A DNA stretch of 41,679 bases from Fibrobacter sp. Lineage in GTDB: Bacteria; Fibrobacterota; Fibrobacteria; Fibrobacterales; Fibrobacteraceae. Each line of letters starts with the position of its first letter. Within the stretch, counting starts at the first letter, position 1. Made by a program: the position numbers and the translations under genes. Below the pieces are notes generated by a model. It saw only the letters and a list, made by a program, of their open reading frames with translations. It ran no database searches and was not told the origin of the DNA. This document shows, one piece after another, positions 31,764-39,358 of the stretch. Location: the NCBI GenBank assembly GCA_024398965.1, contig JAKSIF010000023.1, positions 1-41,679 on the forward strand, given 5' to 3'.

Positions 31764-34403
31764 TTAGAAGCTAGTGTTATGACAGCCCATGCCATCGTCT
31801 TCAGGAGTTGCGTAGTGCATTTCGATACGACGGTTCATTTCGCGGCCTTCTTCAGTGGAGTTGTCTTCCACCGGGCAGCTAGAACCAAGACCGATAGCCT
31901 TGATACGCTTCTTGTCGACGCCATTCTTGGCAAGTTCCTTCACCACAGATTCTGCACGCTGCTTAGAAAGCTTTTCGTTAGTCTTTTCCTTACCAACATT
32001 GTCGGTATGGCCCTGAATAACGATCTTGTATTCCTTATACTCTTCAGTATTCAGCTTCTTTGCAACACCCTTAAGAACCATCTTAGCGTTGGATTCCAAG
32101 GTTGCCTTACCGGACTTGAAGGTCACACCGTCGAGCTTTTCAACAGCCTTCTTCGGGCAGCCGAAGCCGTCGTCGCCAGCCACATCCGGGCAGCGGTCGA
32201 TACCGGTACATACGCCTTCGAATTCCTTCTGGAGCTTCTTGTCGGATACCCACTGAGAGCAGATGCCGTCCTTATCGGAGTCCGGATCATCTTCCATCGG
32301 GCAGCCCTTGTTCCATTCAGGACCAGCTTCGTCTTCGCAACGGTCGTAGCCACGGCAGACAGAAGCGAACTGTTCAAGCATCTTCTGCTTGGTTACCCAC
32401 GGAGAGCAGAGGGAGTCGCCATCCGGGTCCGGATTTTCCATCGGACAACCCTGAGCGAAGGCTTCACCAGCTTCGGTCGGGCACTTGTCAACGCCCTGGC
32501 AGATGCCTTCGTACTGATCAAGCATATTCTTTTCGGTTACCCACGGATCGCAGAAGCCATCCTGGTCGGTATCCGGGTTGCCAAGCGGGCAGCCTTCGTT
32601 AGTTGCAGGACCGAATTCGGTCGGGCACTTATCGATACCCTTACAAGACTTTTCAATGTGCCATTCCTTAGCCATTGCTTCGTCTTCAGCAGCCTTTTCG
32701 AAGTAGAAGCCCATCTTCTTCTGGGTCACCCATTCATCGCAAAGGCCGTCGTTATCGGAGTCCGGATCATCCCACGGGCAGCCCTTATTAGCGGCAGCAC
32801 CAGCTTCACCCGGACACATATCGTAGCCCTTACATACATCAGCAAATTCGTTCATGACACCTTCGTCAGTTACCCACGGAGAGCACATACCGTCACCATC
32901 CGGGTCCGGCTGCTTGGTCGGGCAACCATTGAAGGCCTTGGAACCAGCCTGAGCCGGGCATTCATCAATGCCGTCGCAGACATCCTTGAACTTCTTGAGC
33001 ATCTTCTTCTGGCTTACCCAAGGATCGCAAACGCCGTCACCATCCGGGTCCGGTTCGTCAAGCGGGCAGCCATCTTCGCCTTCGCCAGCTTCGTTGGGGC
33101 ACTGGTCGATGCCTTCGCAAACATCGGCAAATTCAGACTGGAAACCCTTTTCTGCAACCCAGGAGTCGCAAACGCCGTCTTCGTCAGCATCGGGATTACC
33201 CAGCGGGCAACCCTTGTTCAGACGATGACCAAAATCATCGGGGCAGTTATCTTCGTCGTCGGTCACGCCGTCGCCGTCACGGTCCTGAGCCAGCAGGAAG
33301 CCGCTCCAGGTAATACCGCCGTATACGGTGTATTCCGGGTTGACACGGGTCTTTTCTACAACAATCTGGTCGACTGCAGAACCGGCATAGCGGTCAGCAT
33401 TTTCCAGAACCTGAACGTTCGGGACGAAGTTTTCGCCACCACCCAGGTAGTAGGAAGCACCCACATGGATGTCGAGACCAACAGGCAGATGGAACACCAA
33501 GGCACCGGTCAACTGCTTCATGTCAAGCTTGTTGTCGGCCTGGCCCCAAACGACACCTTCGTTGGTGAAAACAGGATAGAAGTACTGGTAGTTGTCGGTC
33601 TGCATATCCCAGTAGTATTCAACAAACAGGGAGAGGAAGTCCATGAAATAGACTTCTGCAGCAGCGCTCATGTACGGCACAGACATATAGTCGCCGTTCA
33701 TGACATAGCGGTAACCGCCGTTAACATGCAGCAAGAACGGGAACACGTCCATCTTGTCCAGGTCTGCGGTAAGAGCGATACCACCCTTGAGGGAAGTATT
33801 CTTGGTACCGTAAGGCATGGCGACACCGGTATTCTTATTGATGTATTCCGGTTCGCGGACCCAGAGGCCCTGCTTGGTAGCATTTGCAGTACCGGCAGAA
33901 ACACCACCGAAGATGGCGATGTCCACGGGCTGGTCTTCAGGCAGCGGGAAGCGAATCTTCAAGTCACCCTTGAGGTTGCCGATGTAGCCGGTCTTGACGC
34001 CGGAAATGGCACCCTGGCCATTAACGTCTTCGGCGTTCATCTGATCGTAGTAGACGGGAATGGTAACACCCACGTCGAAGTAGTGCCAGATACCGATGGC
34101 AAAACCGACGTTTGCGCTTGCTGCCAGGAAGTCGTTAATAGGAGCATCCTTAGAGCCCTGGTAGGACTGACCCGGGTACAAAGTTTCGTGAAGTGCTGTA
34201 CCAGTTACGTCGTTATTCGGGAACATGTCATTGCCGAAGGTAGCATCACCCAAAAGGGAGAACACCAGCTTTGAATGTCCGAGAGACTGGGCAGACTGGG
34301 TCTTGTTGACACCAACAAAACCTTCCTTATTTATTGTCTGGGGATGCGATGCAAAGGCAGATGCTGCCAAAGCGAGGGCAAGACCCATAGCTACTTTTTT
34401 CAT
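31764..34403 (-). CDS. OmpA-family outer-membrane protein with expanded cysteine-rich TSP3-like repeats
   Basis: An 879-residue envelope protein. A signal peptide ends near ASAFASH (residue 19). Residues about 25-370 should form an outer-membrane beta-barrel. Residue 373 starts a thrombospondin-type-3 calcium motif (DRDGDGVTDDEDNCPDD), followed by seven longer repeats (about 404-750) of 45-62 residues each. Each repeat has a DxDxDGxC calcium loop, a WVxxKxM segment, VCxGxDxCP and GCP, giving four cysteines per repeat. Residues about 757-866 are the OmpA peptidoglycan-binding domain (IVIQGHTDNVG, then LSKQRAESVVKELAKNGVD and NRRIEM). It should link the outer membrane to the cell wall. AAGGAG precedes the ATG. 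Codon use suggests high expression. The repeats are much longer than normal TSP3 units. Confidence 0.9.
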   Translation of the reverse strand: MKKVAMGLALALAASAFASHPQTINKEGFVGVNKTQSAQSLGHSKLVFSLLGDATFGNDMFPNNDVTGTALHETLYPGQSYQGSKDAPINDFLAASANVGFAIGIWHYFDVGVTIPVYYDQMNAEDVNGQGAISGVKTGYIGNLKGDLKIRFPLPEDQPVDIAIFGGVSAGTANATKQGLWVREPEYINKNTGVAMPYGTKNTSLKGGIALTADLDKMDVFPFLLHVNGGYRYVMNGDYMSVPYMSAAAEVYFMDFLSLFVEYYWDMQTDNYQYFYPVFTNEGVVWGQADNKLDMKQLTGALVFHLPVGLDIHVGASYYLGGGENFVPNVQVLENADRYAGSAVDQIVVEKTRVNPEYTVYGGITWSGFLLAQDRDGDGVTDDEDNCPDDFGHRLNKGCPLGNPDADEDGVCDSWVAEKGFQSEFADVCEGIDQCPNEAGEGEDGCPLDEPDPDGDGVCDPWVSQKKMLKKFKDVCDGIDECPAQAGSKAFNGCPTKQPDPDGDGMCSPWVTDEGVMNEFADVCKGYDMCPGEAGAAANKGCPWDDPDSDNDGLCDEWVTQKKMGFYFEKAAEDEAMAKEWHIEKSCKGIDKCPTEFGPATNEGCPLGNPDTDQDGFCDPWVTEKNMLDQYEGICQGVDKCPTEAGEAFAQGCPMENPDPDGDSLCSPWVTKQKMLEQFASVCRGYDRCEDEAGPEWNKGCPMEDDPDSDKDGICSQWVSDKKLQKEFEGVCTGIDRCPDVAGDDGFGCPKKAVEKLDGVTFKSGKATLESNAKMVLKGVAKKLNTEEYKEYKIVIQGHTDNVGKEKTNEKLSKQRAESVVKELAKNGVDKKRIKAIGLGSSCPVEDNSTEEGREMNRRIEMHYATPEDDGMGCHNTSF

Positions 34404-34523
34404 AGCGTCTCCTTAAAAGTGAGGTACAGACCAAACACAGTACCCCTAATTAACGTGTAAAATATAACTTTTCATATGGTACTCTTGGAATTGTGTATGT
34501 CAAAAATGAGATGTAGCACACAC

Positions 34524-34552
34524 TTTTGGCCCCTCAAAAGGGGTGCAAAAGG
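34524..34552. other. nested inverted repeat between radC and the OmpA-family gene
   Basis: CTTTTG and CAAAAG form outer arms around CCCCT-CAAA-AGGGG. A T-rich run (GTTTTGTTTTTTTT) follows on the + strand, although the neighbouring genes run leftward. The rest of 34404-34600 is AT-rich with a TATATT box near 34460 that could serve the OmpA-family gene. Confidence 0.4.
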
Positions 34553-34600
34553 TCTTTGTTTTGTTTTTTTTACACACAGCTCGGTGTTGAGAAAATCACA

Positions 34601-35326
34601 TCACAAGCCATCAAAACCAGCACCAGAAAACGCAGGTTCAAAAATGCGGGGATAACTCCGGCAAATACTGGTAAAGCCCCGCTTGCCAATAATAACATGG
34701 TCCAGCACAGGAATCTGCAGCACCTTTCCTGCAGCGCAAAGAACTCGAGTAATGGCGACGTCCTCCTCGCTTGGCGCCGTAGATCCCGATGGGTGGTTGT
34801 GGGCGAAAATCACTGATACCGCACGATCCTCGATGGCCTTGACGAAAGCCTCCCTAGGATGTACCGGAGTCTGGTTTACAAGCCCCGTGGTAAGTTCGTG
34901 AACTCGAATAACGTAATTGGCAGAATTCAGGGTTACAAGCACCAAGTGTTCCTGCTCCTCGAACTTGAGGTAAGACAACCTGGATAGAATATCTTCCGGG
35001 CCAGTAACAGGTATAGCCTTGTCACTCAGAATGTAACGGGCGGAAAGTTCCAGACAGGCTAGAATCTGAGAAGCCTTCACCTTCCCTAGCCCACGGATTT
35101 GCCTCAGCTTATCCAGGCTCGGCACCGTCGTTTCTGAAGACAGGAACTGGGCGATACGGCGGGAAAGTTCAAAGACATCGCAGCTCTGAGTCCCGCTCCC
35201 AAGAATCAAAGCCAGCAGTTCCTCGGTGCTCATGGAGGATGCTCCATCCCGCTCAATTTTTTCCCGAGGCAGGAGTTCTCCCGAAATGTGGCAATTTTTA
35301 AGAATCGGATACAGATCATTAGGCAT
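34601..35326 (-). CDS. radC: RadC/JAB-domain protein
   Basis: A 241-residue RadC-family protein, the usual length. A helix-hairpin-helix-like N-terminal region (LRQIRGLGKVKASQILACLEL, residues about 77-97) precedes the C-terminal JAB/MPN domain, whose metal-binding motif is intact (HNHPSG followed by SEED). The family was once thought to act in DNA repair, but its biochemical role remains unclear. It is transcribed leftward, divergent from ilvB and upstream of the OmpA-family gene on the same strand with a 197-bp gap. Confidence 0.9.
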   Translation of the reverse strand: MPNDLYPILKNCHISGELLPREKIERDGASSMSTEELLALILGSGTQSCDVFELSRRIAQFLSSETTVPSLDKLRQIRGLGKVKASQILACLELSARYILSDKAIPVTGPEDILSRLSYLKFEEQEHLVLVTLNSANYVIRVHELTTGLVNQTPVHPREAFVKAIEDRAVSVIFAHNHPSGSTAPSEEDVAITRVLCAAGKVLQIPVLDHVIIGKRGFTSICRSYPRIFEPAFSGAGFDGL

Positions 35327-35672
35327 AATTCATTCCTTTTTTATAAGGGTTTCTATCCTAATACACGTTGATTCGTCATCAAATGTCCACAAGTTCAACC
35401 AAATTTCGCCCCATAAAGGAAGTCAAACGGGGAGTTTTCTTTTTCATTTGTTACAAAAATTCCATGTTTTTCAAAATAAAAATCACCAACTCATCACATT
35501 TTACGCAAATTTCTATCCATTTTTACAAGTTCTCCGTGGTCACAAACACATTTTCACCAAAAACACAGTACTTTTTAGAGAAAAAATTCGTTTACCACTA
35601 GCCATTTTATTCAATTTGACTATATTTTTACAAAAAGAAACTTTAACAAAAACTATCCTAATAGGAAATACT
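35327..35672 (+). other. AT-rich leader region between radC and ilvB
   Basis: These 346 bp hold no convincing gene. They must contain the divergent promoters of radC and ilvB. A TTGACT at 35616-35621 and a TATATT at 35621-35626 are visible, but no well-spaced pair can be chosen. I see no leader peptide rich in branched-chain codons, no T-box and no attenuator hairpin. The 11-mer CTATCCTAATA occurs twice (35353 and 35653). Confidence 0.4.
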
Positions 35673-37391
35673 ATGGCAAACAAACCCTTAAACGGCGCTG
35701 AAGTGATTATCGAATGCCTCAAGCGTGAAGGCGTAGACACCATTTTCGGCTATCCTGGTGGATCAGCCATCCCCATGTTCGATGCCATCCTGGACTCCAA
35801 CATTAAAGTTGTCCTTACTCGTCACGAACAGGGCGCAACCCACATGGCAGACGGCTATTCCCGTCAGACTGGCAAGGTAGGCGTGGCTCTGGTGACCTCC
35901 GGCCCGGGCGCAACCAACACCTTTACCGGCATTTACACCGCCCTTATGGATTCCAGCCCCATCGTTGTGCTGGCCGCACAGACCACCACTCCCAACCTGG
36001 GTAAGGACGCCTTCCAGGAATGCGACACCAGCGGTATGACTTTCGCTGCAGTCAAGCACTCCTACCTGGTGAAGGATCCCAACGATCTTCCCCGCGTCAT
36101 GAAGGAAGCTTTCCACATTGCACGTACTGGCCGTCCGGGCCCCGTGCTTATCGACCTCCCGAAGGATGTTACCGCAGGCGTCTGCACCGCTCCGTTCACC
36201 GACCAGATGGATCTGCCGGGCTACAAGATTCCGACCTACGCTTCTACCGAAAGCGTCGAAAAGGCCGCCGAATATCTCAAGAAGTCCAAGAAGCCCCTCC
36301 TCCTCGTGGGTCACGGCGCCATGATTTCCGGCGCTTCTCGCCAGGTGAAGGAACTTGCCGAAAAGCTCCAGGCTCCTGTGGCCTGCACCCTGCTTGGCCT
36401 CGGCACCTTCCCCACCGATCACGACCTTTCCCTCGGTATGCTTGGTATGCACGGTACCGTGTACGCCAACAAGGCTGTTCTTGACTGCGACCTGATTCTC
36501 TCCATCGGTTCTCGCTGGGACGACCGCATTACCGGTAAGCTGGAAGTGTTCTGCAAGGACGCTATCAAGATGCACATCGACATCGACCCCGCCGAAGAAG
36601 GCAAGGTCCTCCAGCCGGATGTATTCATGTGCGGCGATGCAAAGCTGGTTCTTGAACAGCTCCTGCCTCTCGTTTCCAAGCTTGACACCGCCGAATGGGT
36701 CAAGACCTGCCAGACCTGGAAGAAGCGTTTCCCGCTGACCTACCCCAAGCAGGGCGGTCTCCGTATGCAGCACATTGTGCAGACCGTTAGCGACCTCACC
36801 AAGGGCGAAGCCATTGTTACTACCGACGTTGGCCAGCACCAGATGTGGGTTGCCCAGTTCTTCCACACCAACCATCCCCGTCAGCTCCACTCCAGTGGCG
36901 GCGCAGGCACCATGGGCTTCGGCCTTCCCTCTGCAATCGGTGCAGCCTTCGGTAACACTACCGGTTGGCCCGTCTGCAGCTTCAGCGGTGACGGTGGCTT
37001 CCAGATGACCGAATTCGAATTGGCAACTGCAGCCATCCACAAGCTGCCCATCAAGATCTTCGTGATGGACAACAAGTACCTGGGCATGGTCCGTCAGTGG
37101 CAGGACCTGTTCTACGACAAGCGCTACTCTAGCGTCGACATGCAGGGCAACCCCGACTTCGTCAAGCTGGCAGAAGCCTACGGCATTCCGGGTCTTCGCA
37201 TCAAGCGTGCCGCCGATGCAGAACGCGTCATCCAAAAGGCTCTTGAATATAAGGACGGCCCGATCCTCATCTGGTGCGAATGCGAAAAGGAAGACAACGT
37301 ATTCCCCATGATTCCGGCAGGCGCACCCCTCACCTCCATGATCACCGAACAGCCCAAGGCTCAGCTCGAAAAGCCCACGGGATCGACCTAA
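35673..37391 (+). CDS. ilvB: acetolactate synthase large subunit
   Basis: A 572-residue thiamine-diphosphate enzyme that makes acetolactate or acetohydroxybutyrate, the first common step of Val, Leu and Ile synthesis. The ATG at 35673 follows AGGA; the frame extends upstream, but that part is AT-rich non-coding sequence. Landmarks are FGYPGGSAIPMFDAI, the catalytic Glu52 in RHEQGATHMADGY, GPGATNT, the FAD-region GMLGMHGT, and the ThDP-Mg motif GDGGFQMTEFEL running to DNKYLGMVRQWQ. ilvN follows after 20 nt. Codon use is that of a highly expressed gene. The pair is convergent with the small acidic protein gene downstream. Confidence 0.96.
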   Translation: MANKPLNGAEVIIECLKREGVDTIFGYPGGSAIPMFDAILDSNIKVVLTRHEQGATHMADGYSRQTGKVGVALVTSGPGATNTFTGIYTALMDSSPIVVLAAQTTTPNLGKDAFQECDTSGMTFAAVKHSYLVKDPNDLPRVMKEAFHIARTGRPGPVLIDLPKDVTAGVCTAPFTDQMDLPGYKIPTYASTESVEKAAEYLKKSKKPLLLVGHGAMISGASRQVKELAEKLQAPVACTLLGLGTFPTDHDLSLGMLGMHGTVYANKAVLDCDLILSIGSRWDDRITGKLEVFCKDAIKMHIDIDPAEEGKVLQPDVFMCGDAKLVLEQLLPLVSKLDTAEWVKTCQTWKKRFPLTYPKQGGLRMQHIVQTVSDLTKGEAIVTTDVGQHQMWVAQFFHTNHPRQLHSSGGAGTMGFGLPSAIGAAFGNTTGWPVCSFSGDGGFQMTEFELATAAIHKLPIKIFVMDNKYLGMVRQWQDLFYDKRYSSVDMQGNPDFVKLAEAYGIPGLRIKRAADAERVIQKALEYKDGPILIWCECEKEDNVFPMIPAGAPLTSMITEQPKAQLEKPTGST

Positions 37392-37411
37392 TAGGATAGG
37401 AGATTAGAAAA

Positions 37412-37906
37412 ATGATTAATAACGCACATTCTATTAGTTTGTTGGTTGCAAACCGCCCGGGCGTGCTCGTTCGCATCTCCCTGGTGTTCTCCCGCCGTGG
37501 TTACAACATCGACTCCCTGGTCGTTTCCCCCACGCTTGATCCCAACTTCAGCCGCATGAACATCGTGGCTCACGGTAATCCCGAAATCCTGATGCAGATC
37601 ATCAAGCAGCTCGAAAAGCTGGTTGACGTTGTGCAAGCCAAGGACCACACCAACATGAACGTGGTGGAAAAGGAACTTGCCTTGATCAAGGTTCGTTGCG
37701 CTCCCGAACAGCGTACCGAAATCCTGCAGCTCTGCGATCACTTCAAGGCTGTTACCGTTGACATGACCGAAAACTCCATGATCATCCAGATTACCGGCAA
37801 CTCCGATAAGATCGATGCCATGAAGAGCCTGTGCCAGAAGTTCGAAATCGTCGAATACATCCGCACCGGTAAGGTCATCATGCTCCGCGGTGAAGACAAG
37901 ACTTAA
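37412..37906 (+). CDS. ilvN: acetolactate synthase small (regulatory) subunit
   Basis: A 164-residue regulatory subunit, standard length. The N-terminal ACT domain (ISLLVANRPGVLVRISLVFSRRGYNIDSL starts at residue 8, landmark only) binds the feedback inhibitor valine in homologues, and the C-terminal domain contacts IlvB. GGAG precedes the ATG, 20 nt after the ilvB stop. A terminator follows, placed between two heptamer repeat blocks. Confidence 0.96.
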   Translation: MINNAHSISLLVANRPGVLVRISLVFSRRGYNIDSLVVSPTLDPNFSRMNIVAHGNPEILMQIIKQLEKLVDVVQAKDHTNMNVVEKELALIKVRCAPEQRTEILQLCDHFKAVTVDMTENSMIIQITGNSDKIDAMKSLCQKFEIVEYIRTGKVIMLRGEDKT

Positions 37907-37927
37907 AATCGCTACGCGATTTTAAGT

Positions 37928-38053
37928 AATTATGAATTACGAAGTATGAATTACGAGAAAGCCCTCGGTGATGAACCGGGGGCTTTTTTGCATACGACAG
38001 ATTGCAGCGCGACTATGGCTTAAGTAATTATGAATTACGAGTTACGAGTTACG
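37928..38053. repeat. two same-direction heptamer blocks on either side of the ilvN terminator
   Basis: Block one (37928-37955) and block two (38026-38053) each hold four heptamers of ANNTANG type, such as AATTATG, AATTACG and AGTTACG. TAAGTAATTATGAATTACGA is identical at 37923-37942 and 38021-38040. Confidence 0.8.
37961..37989 (+). terminator. ilvBN terminator
   Basis: GCCCTCGGT-GATGA-ACCGGGGGC forms a 9-bp stem with one G-U pair, followed by TTTTTT. It is a strong intrinsic terminator. Confidence 0.85.
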
Positions 38054-38063
38054 GAACTGCTAT

Positions 38064-38098
38064 GGATTCTTCACGCCTACGGTGTTCAGAATGACGTA
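38064..38098. repeat. GATTCTTC...TCAGAATGACG repeat
   Basis: This shares both ends with the element at 5990-6016 but has a different middle (ACGCCTACGGTG). A degenerate relative follows at 38108-38140. There is no gene in 37907-38165; it holds this element, the heptamer blocks and the terminator. Confidence 0.5.
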
Positions 38099-38165
38099 AT
38101 AATGGTGCGTTCTGAATTATGCGGATTTTTCAGAATGATGTGCAAGCGGGACTTCGGCTTGGAAT

Positions 38166-38579
38166 CTAGAACCCCAGCACTGCTTCAGAGATTTCATTTG
38201 CCTCGTCGGAGCCATTGTCGGCATAGTCAGGATTGAATTCTCCCCAGCCGTCGCTGGTACCGCAGCCAATGCCTACATCAAGGCTAGACCACTTGAAGGC
38301 GGCAAAGACCTTCTCAAAACGTTCCATGAGTTCGGAGAAAAAGTCCTCGGGCATATCCTCTTCGATCATGATGCTTCCGTCCATAGCCAAGAGCTCGCCT
38401 TCGGGCAATTCCTCGAAGCGGCACTCGTACTCGTCCATCATCACGTCGTCCACAGAATACCAATCCCCACAATCTTCACTGGGGAGTTCTGCTTCGGGAT
38501 ACTGTTCCATAATGGCGTCATAGACGGCGGCTAGCTGATCGCTTACACCGACAAAACGCATCAAGACTCTACAATACAT
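38166..38579 (-). CDS. acidic protein of unknown function
   Basis: A 137-residue, strongly acidic protein (many Glu and Asp, for example EQYPEAELPSEDCGDWYS near 26-43) without a signal peptide or membrane segment. GGAG lies seven bases before the ATG at 38579, which supports translation. The C-terminal part has a glycine-rich segment (DVGIGCGTSDGWGEFNP). I do not recognise a family. It is convergent with ilvBN and downstream of ssrA on the same strand, separated from it by the ssrA terminator. Confidence 0.7.
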   Translation of the reverse strand: MYCRVLMRFVGVSDQLAAVYDAIMEQYPEAELPSEDCGDWYSVDDVMMDEYECRFEELPEGELLAMDGSIMIEEDMPEDFFSELMERFEKVFAAFKWSSLDVGIGCGTSDGWGEFNPDYADNGSDEANEISEAVLGF

Positions 38580-38635
38580 TTTTTCTCCAATCGTTTAGTA
38601 TAAATATAACACGATTTTGAACAAAAAGCAAAAAA

Positions 38636-38657
38636 GGCCCCGCTGCGATGCGGAGCC
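38636..38657 (-). terminator. ssrA terminator
   Basis: GGCTCCGC-ATCGCA-GCGGGGCC (one mismatch) is followed on the - strand by TTTTTTGCTTTTTG. It starts ten bases after the 3' end of tmRNA. Confidence 0.8.
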
Positions 38658-38666
38658 TTTTTTCAG

Positions 38667-39023
38667 TGGAGGTGAGGGGAGTCGAACCCCTGTCCAAGAT
38701 ATCATCCCTGTCCATTCCTACAAGCTTTCCCTTCGTATTTGAGATCTCGCCTAATTCACGCCCAAGAAGGTCGGCGCAAACTTCGACCAGCCTAGTAAAT
38801 CTCGATCCCTGCACCCAGGTATTACAGAAACCTATCCCATATTGCGTCCGGACGTACTACCCAATGGGAGTGAGTCGAGGCCCGGCGTAGCCGCTAATTA
38901 GGCTGCGAGTGCGTAGTTTTCTTCAGCACTTATTTTTTTTCAGACTTTTTTACGGGTGCCCTCGTCTGAGACCCCGGCTTGCAACTAACACTTCAGTAAC
39001 CCTGTCGAAACCAGATCACCCCC
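38667..39023 (-). ncRNA. ssrA: transfer-messenger RNA (tmRNA)
   Basis: A 357-nt tmRNA that rescues stalled ribosomes. The 5' end GGGGGTG (39023-39017) pairs with the 3' end CACCTCC (one G-U pair) to form the acceptor stem, with A as discriminator; CCA is not encoded. The T-arm is GACAGGGGTTCGACTCCCCT near the 3' end, and the 5' half begins GGGGGTGATCTGGTTTCGAC, the conserved tmRNA start. The tag reading frame, 38927-38898, encodes AEENYALAA followed by TAA; the resume codon is GCT. The AAxALAA-type ending matches the degradation signal read by ClpXP in other bacteria. Pseudoknot-forming segments fill the rest. Confidence 0.95.
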
Positions 39024-39045
39024 GTTAATTAGTGGATTGACTTTA

Positions 39046-39075
39046 AATATAGTAAACTATTCGCTTAAACGCCAA
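39046..39075 (-). promoter_or_regulatory. candidate ssrA promoter
   Basis: On the - strand TTGGCG (39075-39070), an 18-nt spacer and TATATT (39051-39046) lie just upstream of the tmRNA 5' end. The predicted start is about 15 nt before the mature 5' end, which RNase P would then trim. Confidence 0.5.
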
Positions 39076-39087
39076 CTCCCCCAACTC

Positions 39088-39106
39088 GTGATCTGGTTGA
39101 GACAGG
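39088..39106 (+). repeat. inverted partial copy of the tmRNA 5' end
   Basis: GTGATCTGGTTGAGACAGG matches the tmRNA 5' sequence GTGATCTGGTTTCGACAGG (complement of 39001-39019) at 17 of 19 positions but lies on the opposite strand, 68 bp away. The two arms flank the ssrA promoter. Confidence 0.7.
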
Positions 39107-39136
39107 CCTGTCGACAAAATCTATAATCAAACAGCT

Positions 39137-39145
39137 TTATCCACA
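39137..39145 (+). promoter_or_regulatory. DnaA-box-like nonamer
   Basis: TTATCCACA is a perfect match to the E. coli DnaA-box consensus. It stands alone in the gene-free stretch between ssrA and the epimerase gene, and a single 9-mer can arise by chance. Confidence 0.3.
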
Positions 39146-39198
39146 AACAAAACGCTCATTCCCATGCGGACTACTTCGAGAAGGATAAGGCTATTTGT

Positions 39199-39280
39199 CG
39201 CTTGTTAACGAAAACGTTAACCAATACATCCATTTTCAATCATAATCGCCATTGTTTGTTAACGAAAACGTTAACAAGCG
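39199..39280. promoter_or_regulatory. pair of GTTAACG-AAAA-CGTTAAC palindromes
   Basis: The same perfect 18-bp palindrome (7-bp arms, AAAA loop) occurs at 39204-39221 and 39258-39275, 54 bp apart. The outermost 12 bases, CGCTTGTTAACG (39199-39210) and CGTTAACAAGCG (39269-39280), are also exact inverted repeats of each other. This is the only strong structure in 39107-39358, which otherwise contains no gene. It resembles a pair of binding sites for a dimeric regulator. Confidence 0.6.
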
Positions 39281-39358
39281 CTGAAAACAAGTTCCAAAGG
39301 GAACAACAATCCCGTGATAACAGCTGAATGAAAAAATACAGAGGTAGCGAAAGCCAAA

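Noticed and set aside
31779-34274. An 831-codon rightward open frame opposite the OmpA-family gene
   Set aside because: The coding strand has a clear signal peptide, repeats and OmpA domain; the opposite frame only mirrors the repeats.
35226-35672. N-terminal extension of IlvB from an ATG at 35226
   Set aside because: It would overlap radC and translate AT-rich intergenic DNA. The ATG at 35673 has AGGA upstream and matches the usual IlvB start.
35327-35672. Branched-chain amino acid attenuator or T-box before ilvB
   Set aside because: No leader peptide with Leu/Val/Ile codon runs, no terminator hairpin and no T-box motif are visible.
35763-37235. A 490-codon leftward open frame opposite ilvB
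   Set aside because: It is a shadow of ilvB, whose product is recognised along its whole length.
38030-38236. A 68-codon rightward open frame after ilvN
   Set aside because: It is made of heptamer and hairpin repeat DNA and runs into the convergent acidic protein gene.
39137-39145. Replication origin near the DnaA box
   Set aside because: There is only one nonamer, no AT-rich unwinding region next to it, and no dnaA, dnaN or parAB in the window.
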